Positions 62,701 to 64,000 of a stretch of 64,000 nucleotides of DNA are shown one piece after another (positions within the stretch are counted from its first letter, which is position 1; each line of letters begins with the position of its first letter). Made by a program: the position numbers and the translations under genes. This DNA is from Atrina japonica (lineage: Eukaryota > Mollusca > Bivalvia > Pterioida > Pinnidae): NCBI GenBank assembly GCA_030159075.1, contig BROG01000339.1, positions 434,001 through 498,000 on the forward strand. Reading direction: 5' to 3'. Below the pieces are notes generated by a model that was given only the letters and a program-made list of their open reading frames with translations, did no database searches and was not told the DNA's origin.

Positions 62701-63159
62701 TCTTGATTTTGAAATGAATTCAAGAGTGTTTGGTCACAAATTAAGCATTAAGGTTAAGAACACTCAAACTGCAGAAGCACAGTTAAAATTTTGTGCAATT
62801 TCGCCTGTAGCAGATGACAGCACCATATAAATAAAAAACAAAAAACAGCTTAATGTGGTATGATCAAAGTCTGGAATTTGAATGTCAAGTTAAAAAAATA
62901 AAGGTCATAGCCAACTAATATTGTCATGTTCCATCAACAGTTACAGGTTACTATGTTTTCTCACAACAGCTAAACCAACGGACAGAGACATTGTCAGTTC
63001 ATAGACCAGTATTCACTTTGCAATCCAACCAAAAATTCAACAAACAAACAACAATAAAACAATACCAACAAACTTAAGATTGATCATATTATTTTCAGGT
63101 ATGGACTTACTATTCTATTGTTGCCTTTAATGTCATGAGGAGCGAGTGATGAAAAAGCA
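21510..63159 (-). CDS. EHBP1: EH domain-binding protein 1, partial gene (12 exons joined)
   Basis: EHBP1 links endocytic and recycling membranes to actin. In the family an N-terminal NT-C2 domain binds lipid, a CH domain follows, NPF motifs bind EH-domain (EHD) proteins, and a C-terminal bMERB domain binds Rab8/Rab10-type GTPases. Seen here: twelve minus-strand exons with AG/GT borders and matching phases, at 63159-63111, 62372-62219, 61588-60964, 59898-59853, 57679-57536, 56883-56748, 50336-50206, 48823-48742, 47814-47753, 47554-47422, 46578-46479 and 21583-21510. They total 1736 nt (about 578 codons). CH signature: [20 protein letters not shown]. bMERB signatures: [19 protein letters not shown] and [19 protein letters not shown]. 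These agree with remembered vertebrate EHBP1 at the family level; no alignment was run. The NT-C2 end and first CH exons are outside the window to the right. The last bMERB exons and the stop codon were not found. EHBP1L1 is the main alternative name, because invertebrates usually have one ancestral gene. Confidence 0.9.
23473..23604. mobile_element. Imperfect fold-back element
   Basis: ATGTTCCTATCTATATCAAC and CACTTGATCATTGTAGTCAG on the left pair imperfectly with TTCACTACAATGATTGCGTG and CAGATAGGGATAGAAACAT on the right. Confidence 0.7.
24000..24420. repeat. Interspersed repeat with two ~170 bp internal copies
   Basis: AAATGAAGGCTTTGGTTATA with AGAAATCTATATGTGAAAT is repeated as AAATGAAAGCTCTCATCATA with AGGAATCTATATGTGAAAT. 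It ends GGACTTTTGTCTGGGTGAGC. Non-coding. Confidence 0.7.
25289..25350. repeat. (GT)n(AT)n microsatellite
   Basis: A short GT block followed by about 46 bp of AT. A second, shorter AT/CTGT block lies at about 25462-25504. Confidence 0.95.
26921..27912. repeat. Minisatellite of ~20-22 bp ACTCAGAAACATA-type units, interrupted by a SINE
   Basis: Dozens of degenerate units of the form cagaaacatagagacacact span nearly 1 kb. A foreign block at about 27063-27308 matches the SINE at 42865-43109. Units continue on both sides, so the SINE inserted into an existing array. The unit does not give a long open frame. Confidence 0.9.
27063..27308 (-). mobile_element. tRNA-derived SINE, minus orientation, inside minisatellite
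   Basis: Homologous along its length to 42865-43109: the left (tail) end has a (GTTT)n tract then TTTAATGTCCCACTCAAGAA. The middle has ATATGGAGACATCACCAATGCCGG and GGTTCTTTAACGTGC (each as separate shorter blocks). The right end has decayed CTGACCTCACGATCAAGAG. The box B-like region at the right end is degraded. It resembles the tRNA-derived SINEs common in molluscs; the exact family was not assigned. Confidence 0.85.
28000..30880. other. Intronic DNA, only the (GA)n tract recognised
   Basis: Unique AT-rich sequence on both sides of the GA repeat at 28720; open frames are short and show no domain. Confidence 0.5.
28720..28799. repeat. (GA)n microsatellite
   Basis: 80 bp of GA dinucleotides preceded by TGTATGTG units. 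Confidence 0.97.
30883..31027. repeat. Inverted repeat flanking CA/TA simple sequence
   Basis: Arms CACCATGCTGCCCAATGTTT with CACTGTAAACA, and TGTTTACAGTGAAACATTGG with GCAGCATTGTG, are near-perfect reverse complements. The centre is (CA)n(TA)n, itself self-complementary. It could form a long hairpin or cruciform. Confidence 0.85.
31037..31081. repeat. (TA)n microsatellite
   Basis: 45 bp of TA dinucleotides just right of the inverted repeat at 30883-31027. Confidence 0.95.
31745..31840 (+). mobile_element. Short SINE fragment (41105 family)
   Basis: TCCCCAGATACATTGTAGCC and GGGTTCTCTCCTCCACCATT match the middle of the 60108 copy; the ends are missing. Confidence 0.6.
32260..32327. repeat. 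Perfect 26 bp inverted repeat with 16 nt loop
   Basis: Left arm 32260-32285 (starts TATTTTGATTGGCTTAATGA) and right arm 32302-32327 are exact reverse complements. It lies about 220 bp left of the decayed Tc1/mariner fragment. Confidence 0.85.
32549..32760 (+). pseudogene. Decayed Tc1/mariner-like transposase N-terminus
   Basis: Read across frameshifts and one stop, the plus strand gives [14 protein letters not shown] then, in a shifted frame, [20 protein letters not shown]. This has the Tc1/mariner paired-type helix-turn-helix pattern (GLS..A...F.VS.STV...L.RF.ETG). No DDE catalytic region was recognised downstream, so this is a non-functional 5' fragment. It is described as found and not reconstructed. 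Confidence 0.55.
32945..33101. mobile_element. Fold-back element, ~65 bp arms
   Basis: ATATTTGACAATTGTTTTTG and AACATGTTTATTACATCGAG pair with CTGTAATAAACATGTTTTCA and AAAGCAATAGTCAAATAT; the centre is CTCGTGCTACGCACTC. Probable MITE. Its GAGTGAGGC/GCCTCACTC arms retain CpG near the centre. Confidence 0.8.
34168..34292. mobile_element. Imperfect fold-back element
   Basis: TTTGAGGAAATGACAGAGAA and ATCTCAATCAAGGGTAAGAT on the left pair with ATCTTGCCCTGGATTGAGAT and TCCTTTGTCATATCCTCAA on the right. Short open frames through it on both strands are complementary artefacts. Confidence 0.75.
35194..35378. mobile_element. TA-flanked MITE with CAGTG ends
   Basis: A 185 bp element starting CAGTGAGACCTGTCGTG and ending GGCAGGTTCCACTG, flanked by TA on both sides. 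Internal AGAGACCAC units recur. It is related to 50723-50897. CAGTG ends with TA duplication are typical of Tc1/mariner/pogo-derived MITEs. Confidence 0.8.
36240..37510. repeat. Array of TGACATCA-like motifs; ~82 bp tandem repeat at 37180-37510
   Basis: GATGACATCA or TATGACATCA followed by TATTAACC or TACTGACC occurs about every 40 bp from 37184 to 37510, as an ~82 bp unit of two half-units. Isolated copies lie at about 36250, 36322 and 36754. TGACATCA resembles a CRE/AP-1-type half palindrome; any regulatory role is inference. Confidence 0.75.
37640..38090. other. Unclassified segment with 75-codon frame
   Basis: A plus-strand open frame (37733-37960) of 75 codons in sequence with more CpG than its surroundings, followed by the palindromic CCGCGGATCCGCGG near 38060. 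No domain was recognised. It may be part of an old mobile element. Confidence 0.35.
38441..38680. repeat. Direct duplication, 147 bp period
   Basis: ATTCTAAATTTCATGATGTA with TGTATTTACTATTCAATTGC at 38441 recurs almost unchanged at 38588. The shared part is about 90 bp with a diverged spacer. Confidence 0.85.
39306..39475 (-). mobile_element. Degraded SINE fragment (same family as 42865)
   Basis: Shares CATGTCCTGCTCAGAATTTT, an AGGGAACATCACCAGC block and TGAGGGTTCCCTAATGTGCC with the intact copy, with many substitutions. No flanking duplication was identified. Confidence 0.7.
41105..41345 (-). mobile_element. Second tRNA-derived SINE family, minus orientation
   Basis: Read on the minus strand it begins GCCTCCATGGCCCAGAAGTT (box A-like) with a box B-like GTTTGAGTCCTGC. 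It then carries GAGAAAATTTGCCAGTTTAC and a tail region AACTGAAAAATTGTTGAGTG. Related copies occur at 60108 (plus), 56275 (minus) and, partly, 31745 and 5655. This is a different body from the 42865 family. Confidence 0.75.
41725..41756. repeat. Poly(A) tract
   Basis: A run of 32 A. No retroelement body was recognised immediately upstream, so it may be a simple homopolymer or an eroded tail. Confidence 0.9.
42190..42740. repeat. Tandem repeat, ~150-164 bp monomers
   Basis: AAAAACATGAAAAATCAACT recurs at 42331, 42481, 42645 and 42714 (the last monomer is shortened). Monomers include GGGGAAATAACTCCCATAAG and TACTTTTCAAGGTAATGTCA. The same monomer recurs at 45866-46190. This resembles the tandem cores of non-autonomous bivalve elements, but no family was assigned. 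Confidence 0.85.
42865..43109 (-). mobile_element. tRNA-derived SINE with 14 bp target-site duplication
   Basis: A 245 bp element with a tail at the left (gtttgtttgtttattgttgt) and, read on the minus strand, a box B-like GAGTTCGAGTCC at the head. Box A is not clear, so the head may be truncated. The identical 14-mer TATATCTTAGTATG flanks it at 42851-42864 and 43110-43123, which shows a retrotransposition event. Similar fragments occur at 10181, 27063, 39306 and 56062. Confidence 0.92.
44880..45610. repeat. Interspersed repeat with ~155 bp tandem core
   Basis: TCTGAAAATGTAATATGCA recurs at 45132, 45285 and 45441 with shared CAAAATCCAAGATGGC blocks. An inverted copy (ATTACATTTTCAGAGAG) lies at about 45068. 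It begins near AACAAGAGATCCCAGAGGG and closes with GGATGGACGGACGAAGGAC. Open frames crossing it are not genes. Confidence 0.8.
45866..46375. repeat. Interspersed repeat: two 149 bp monomers plus 3' module
   Basis: GGGGAAATAACTCCC at 45882 and 46031 marks monomers of the 42190 family. After them come AAGTTTGGTTAAAATTGGCC, ACAGACGGATGATGACGATG and CTCACTTGGCCCTTCGGGTC. It ends about 100 bp from the 46479 exon. A 117-codon frame here is repeat-derived. Confidence 0.8.
46479..46578 (-). CDS. EHBP1: EHBP1 exon: central bMERB helix
   Basis: A 100 nt exon, phase 1 in and phase 2 out, acceptor ATGTTCAG, donor GTAAGT. It encodes [20 protein letters not shown] then [13 protein letters not shown], ending with the first two bases of a Leu codon. 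[22 protein letters not shown] is a hallmark block of bMERB proteins (EHBP1 and MICAL families). The next exon recognised is about 24.9 kb downstream. Confidence 0.93.
46889..47036. mobile_element. Fold-back/MITE element with GGGGCCCGTTTTACGAAA ends
   Basis: A 148 bp element with terminal GGGGCCCGTTTTACGAAA and its reverse complement TTTCGTAAAACGGGCCCC, plus further internal pairing (AAGTCCTAAATCCTAA / TTAGGGTTTAGGACTT). It sits in the 843 bp intron between two bMERB exons. Confidence 0.85.
47422..47554 (-). CDS. EHBP1: EHBP1 exon: start of bMERB domain
   Basis: A 133 nt exon, phase 0 in and phase 1 out, acceptor CTACAG, donor CAG|GTGATT. It encodes [20 protein letters not shown] then [20 protein letters not shown]. 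The QYV..EM..LE.EQ..ID.RA..LE..LR.VM pattern is the first helix of the bivalent Mical/EHBP Rab-binding (bMERB) domain, which binds Rab8-family GTPases in characterised members. Confidence 0.9.
47753..47814 (-). CDS. EHBP1: EHBP1 exon: short Ser/Asp linker
   Basis: A 62 nt exon, phase 1 in and phase 0 out, acceptor GGTTTCAG, donor GAG|GTTTGA. It encodes [20 protein letters not shown] then E. It sits directly upstream of the first bMERB exon in the transcript. [13 protein letters not shown] has the look of a short linear motif, but no named motif is claimed. Confidence 0.75.
48742..48823 (-). CDS. EHBP1: EHBP1 exon: linker ahead of bMERB domain
   Basis: An 82 nt exon, phase 0 in and phase 1 out, acceptor TTTCAG. 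It encodes [20 protein letters not shown] then SGTSLDE. The donor GAAG|GTTGTT is weaker than the others in the gene, which could allow partial skipping; skipping would shift the frame because the exon is not a multiple of three. Homology is not clear from sequence alone; it is called from phase and position. Confidence 0.72.
49190..50205. repeat. Minisatellite, ~28 copies of a ~37 bp unit, overlapping an EHBP1 donor site
   Basis: A tandem array whose unit on the plus strand runs roughly cctacctgtgtaggagatga then ctgtaaacataatattg. Variants lack three bases (gtagatga) or read gtaggatatga or gtagcataaaa. Units are 33-38 bp, and longer blocks are themselves duplicated. In the gene's sense (minus strand) most units contain TTTACAG followed by 12 or 15 nt ending CACAG|GTAGG, the same donor context that ends the exon at 50206. 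The array sits wholly in the intron after that exon. Confidence 0.92.
50206..50336 (-). CDS. EHBP1: EHBP1 exon: Lys-rich linker abutting minisatellite
   Basis: A 131 nt exon, phase 1 in and phase 0 out, acceptor TTTTTCAG, donor ACACAG|GTAGGC. It encodes [20 protein letters not shown] then [20 protein letters not shown] and ends SPTQ. The Lys-rich run is highly basic; no domain is recognised. Support comes from phase agreement with both neighbours and from the open frame. The last ~14 nt and the donor are repeated through the adjacent minisatellite at 49190-50205, so donor choice may be unusual. Confidence 0.82.
50723..50897. mobile_element. TA-flanked MITE, second copy of the 35194 family
   Basis: Starts CAGTGGAACCTGCCTTGAGA and ends TTAAGACAGATTCCACTC, flanked by TA. 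It shares GAGACCACTCTCA and AAGACCACCTGTCTT blocks with the 35194 copy. Confidence 0.8.
50977..51100. repeat. Short tandem duplication
   Basis: TATGTTTTCATTTCAATATT with CACCATG occurs at 50981 and 51027 and, less one prefix, at 51053, with CATATGGGT between. Local slippage duplication. Confidence 0.85.
52508..53009. mobile_element. ~500 bp TIR element with CAGTGAAAAC end
   Basis: Starts CAGTGAAAACTTATTATGCC and ends GATAATGATGTTCCACTG. Much of its length matches 7270-7768 (shared ATTTCACTTATCTCAAA, AAAATTTTGGTTATCTTGAA, TTTCTGATATCT). No coding capacity; non-autonomous DNA transposon. Confidence 0.75.
54934..55083. mobile_element. Imperfect fold-back element
   Basis: CAGGTCCTGGGCTTGGCAAC and ATGAAACTT on the left pair with AAGTTTTATGGTGCCAGGCT on the right; the middle arms ACTTTACTCAAATTTGTC and GACTTGAGTAAAATTTC also pair. 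Confidence 0.65.
55657..55705 (-). CDS. Candidate alternative EHBP1 exon (49 nt)
   Basis: A short open segment encoding [17 protein letters not shown] strong pyrimidine-rich acceptor (CTCTTATCCACTCTCCACAG) precedes it and a GTAAAA donor follows. It enters in phase 0 and leaves in phase 1, exactly like the 56748-56883 exon. It could replace that exon between 57536 and 50336. It cannot follow it, since that join would reach a stop (TAG) inside the segment. No homology was recognised, and a 49 nt segment bounded by splice-like sites can arise by chance. Treat as a hypothesis. Confidence 0.3.
56062..56145 (+). mobile_element. SINE 3' fragment, plus orientation
   Basis: TGGTGATGTCTCCATATGAG, then TTCTTGAGTGGGATGTTAAA and CAACAATAAAAC form the tail half of the same SINE in the opposite orientation. 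The head is missing. Confidence 0.75.
56275..56490 (-). mobile_element. Degraded SINE of the 41105 family
   Basis: Contains AGCTTACGTTCCAGCAAGGA and GGAGGGAAACACTCTGGTTA blocks matching 41105-41345 in the same (minus) orientation, with many differences. Confidence 0.65.
56748..56883 (-). CDS. EHBP1: EHBP1 exon: second ERA-x-LIEEA helix repeat
   Basis: A 136 nt exon, phase 0 in and phase 1 out, acceptor CTGTAG, donor CAG|GTACAA. It encodes [20 protein letters not shown] then [20 protein letters not shown] and ends at NSVES. The [13 protein letters not shown] core parallels [13 protein letters not shown] in the preceding exon. It is probably helical, followed by a Ser/Lys-rich disordered tail. 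A competing exon candidate with the same incoming and outgoing phases lies downstream at 55657-55705. Confidence 0.86.
57536..57679 (-). CDS. EHBP1: EHBP1 exon: first ERA-x-LLEQA helix repeat
   Basis: A 144 nt exon (48 codons, phase 0 on both sides), acceptor TTGTAG, donor CAG|GTATCA. It starts [20 protein letters not shown] and continues [10 protein letters not shown] before a Pro/Gln/Glu-rich tail ending KQSQ. Vertebrate EHBP1 has similar ELRERARQLLEQAR segments in its linker. The next exon carries a second version ([17 protein letters not shown]), so the two exons look like diverged copies of one helical module. A symmetrical phase-0 exon of this kind could be skipped without breaking the frame. 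Confidence 0.87.
58150..59176. mobile_element. 1.03 kb TA-flanked TIR element, non-autonomous
   Basis: Terminal repeats CAGTCAAACTTG (58150-58161) and CAAGTTTGACTG (59165-59176) are exact complements and lie between TA dinucleotides. The left third is unusually CpG-rich for the window. It contains an internal near-repeat (GGTGTTTTTACA, GATTGATG...TCATCAATTT) and a 40 bp tandem duplication at 59040-59120. No transposase frame was recognised. It lies in the intron between exons 59853 and 57679. Confidence 0.82.
59853..59898 (-). CDS. EHBP1: EHBP1 small exon, charged helix
   Basis: A 46 nt exon with acceptor TTTTTCAG and donor CAG|GTATAA. With the two bases carried from the previous exon it reads [16 protein letters not shown], and it leaves in phase 0. 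It is too short to identify alone. Exact phase agreement on both sides and good splice sites support it. The sequence suggests a short amphipathic or coiled segment between the acidic linker and the ERA.xLLEQA-type helices. Confidence 0.72.
60065..60090. repeat. (TATC)n microsatellite
   Basis: Six to seven TATC units immediately before the SINE-like element at 60108-60312. Confidence 0.93.
60108..60312 (+). mobile_element. SINE copy of the 41105 family, plus orientation
   Basis: Shares GAGAAAATTTGCCAGTTTAC, GGGTTCTCTCCTCTAACACT, a GGCTGCCACCATAAG block and ACTTGTTGAATGGCATAAAA, ending in an A-rich AAATTCAAA tail. The tRNA-like head is weak. It lies in the intron between exons 60964 and 59898. 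Confidence 0.75.
60964..61588 (-). CDS. EHBP1: EHBP1 exon: long disordered linker with NPF motif
   Basis: The largest exon (625 nt), phase 1 in and phase 2 out, acceptor TGTATAG, donor GTAAGT. It opens [20 protein letters not shown], where STY.LG resembles the vertebrate residues just after the CH domain. The rest is rich in Ser, Lys, Asn and Asp and is predicted to be disordered. An NPF tripeptide (61170-61178, context [12 protein letters not shown]) is the EH-domain ligand expected for this family. A strongly acidic patch follows ([15 protein letters not shown]). Only one NPF is visible here, while vertebrate EHBP1 has several in its linker; others may be lost or on unrecognised exons. The open frame from the internal ATG at 61550 to 60960 runs a few bases past the donor into intron. 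Confidence 0.9.
62219..62372 (-). CDS. EHBP1: EHBP1 exon: C-terminal half of CH domain
   Basis: A 154 nt exon, acceptor TTTCAG, donor GTTAGT, phase 0 in and phase 1 out. It begins [20 protein letters not shown] and continues [20 protein letters not shown], ending near [10 protein letters not shown]. The [14 protein letters not shown] block is very characteristic of the single type-2 CH domain of EHBP1 and MICAL-like proteins; the FTGQ.LEI ending favours EHBP1. In the family this domain contributes to actin and phosphoinositide association. This is the strongest single identification in the window. Confidence 0.93.
63111..63159 (-). CDS. EHBP1: EHBP1 exon: middle of CH domain
   Basis: A 49 nt exon with acceptor TTTCAG and donor GTAAGT. 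It enters in phase 2 (one base completes the previous codon) and leaves in phase 0. It encodes [16 protein letters not shown], the CH-domain stretch that in vertebrate EHBP1 reads roughly ..LDPLNIKLNNK.. just before AFD. The incoming phase requires an upstream CH exon. None was recognised between here and base 64000, so it probably lies beyond the window. Confidence 0.82.
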
Positions 63160-63539
63160 CTGAAATTATAAAGAAAAATCAAAGTACTGAAAGTACTGAA
63201 ATGGGCTGTTGGTAAAATAGCCATGGGATTCAAACAACTTCTATCTAACATATATTAAATGAAAATAAATCAAATTAATGTAGATCTAAAATCAACCAAA
63301 AAACTTAAATTTCCAGCCTCTAAATAATTCAAAATTAACATTCTAAATTTTATTGGCTGTATCTTCCACACCAACTTTAAACAGAATCTATTGTCTGCTT
63401 TGCATTAACATTCATTTCAAAATAAAATGTGAGCATTTATGGGACCTACTTAAATTTTAACCAAACATGACATTGTGAAAAGGTAAAATAATTTTTTTCA
63501 TAGCGAAAAATGGGTGTGATTTAAAACAAATTTAGGGCA

Positions 63540-64000
63540 TGTAATATCGAATGTAAACAATCCTATTTAGGACTATTAACGTGGTTCATGAACATATACT
63601 CCGCCTAGACTAAATGAACAACCAAACAATGTTCTCTATCTTGTATTAATTAATATAAATAAGTGTACCAGATGAAAAAGACCTAATGTTTATTGTTAAA
63701 TAAATCATTTCTCACCAACATAATTCGGGCTTTAAGTCGCGATGTAGCAAAACGATCTATCACCACTTTCACTTATAGATTTCAAAGCTTTCGGCAATGG
63801 ATAAAACTTTGTTTTTTGTTGAAGACATTGTCTCTGTTTGAAATCCATTATGAACAGACCGATTACACAAAGAGTTTAGGTTTATACATACCAAACTAAT
63901 TGTGATTAACTTCAAAAGTTGTGATAATTGTTGTGTAAACACCCGACAATGGACATGGCGATTTTCCCCAACTTCCGCGGAAACGAGAACATGATATTGT
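63540..64000. promoter_or_regulatory. CpG-richer segment at right edge, possible promoter or 5' exon
   Basis: CpG is rare in most of the window, but several clusters occur here, including TTCCGCGGAAACGAGAAC near 63975 and AAGTCGCGATG near 63737. This may mark an unmethylated regulatory region or a first exon. On the minus strand, in-frame ATGs at about 63991 and 63955 open a short frame that stops within about 26 codons unless spliced. A GTATGT donor-like site lies near 63890. It could be an internal EHBP1 promoter, a neighbouring gene's start, or chance. Confidence 0.3.

Overview
This window looks like animal nuclear DNA, most likely from a mollusc and probably a bivalve. It is AT-rich with CpG-poor introns and long (GA)n, (TA)n and (CA)n arrays. 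It also carries tRNA-derived SINE fragments, small fold-back elements and 150-160 bp tandem-core interspersed repeats of the kind seen in bivalve genomes. The species assignment is an inference from repeat style and from the single gene recognised. No rRNA or tRNA gene, CRISPR array or prokaryotic operon was seen.

One protein-coding gene can be supported. It lies on the minus strand and spans the window: EH domain-binding protein 1 (EHBP1). Twelve exons can be joined without a phase conflict from 63159 down to 21510, giving about 578 codons. They encode the C-terminal half of the calponin-homology (CH) domain (63111-63159, 62219-62372), a low-complexity acidic linker with an NPF motif (60964-61588), lysine/glutamate-rich helical segments (59853-59898, 57536-57679, 56748-56883), short linker exons (50206-50336, 48742-48823, 47753-47814) and the first part of the Rab-binding bMERB domain (47422-47554, 46479-46578, 21510-21583). 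The 5' part (NT-C2 domain and first part of the CH domain) lies beyond base 64000. The end of the bMERB domain and the stop codon lie to the left of base 1, or were not recognised.

The rest is intron. About 24.9 kb separates the exons at 46479 and 21583, splitting one leucine codon in the bMERB core, and at least 21.5 kb follows the last recognised exon. These introns hold microsatellites, a long 20-22 bp minisatellite interrupted by a SINE (26921-27912), a decayed Tc1/mariner transposase fragment (about 32549-32760), several fold-back elements, TA-flanked elements with CAGTG/CAGTC ends, and tandem-core repeats.

The most unusual feature is a minisatellite of about 28 copies of a ~37 bp unit (49190-50205). 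It abuts an EHBP1 exon and overlaps that exon's 5' splice site. In the sense of the gene, most copies repeat the exon's last codons, its donor site and a short acceptor-like sequence, so each copy resembles an in-frame 12-15 nt microexon. Other points worth a look are a phase-compatible alternative exon candidate (55657-55705), an array of TGACATCA-like motifs (36240-37510) and a CpG-richer, promoter-like segment at the right edge (63540-64000).
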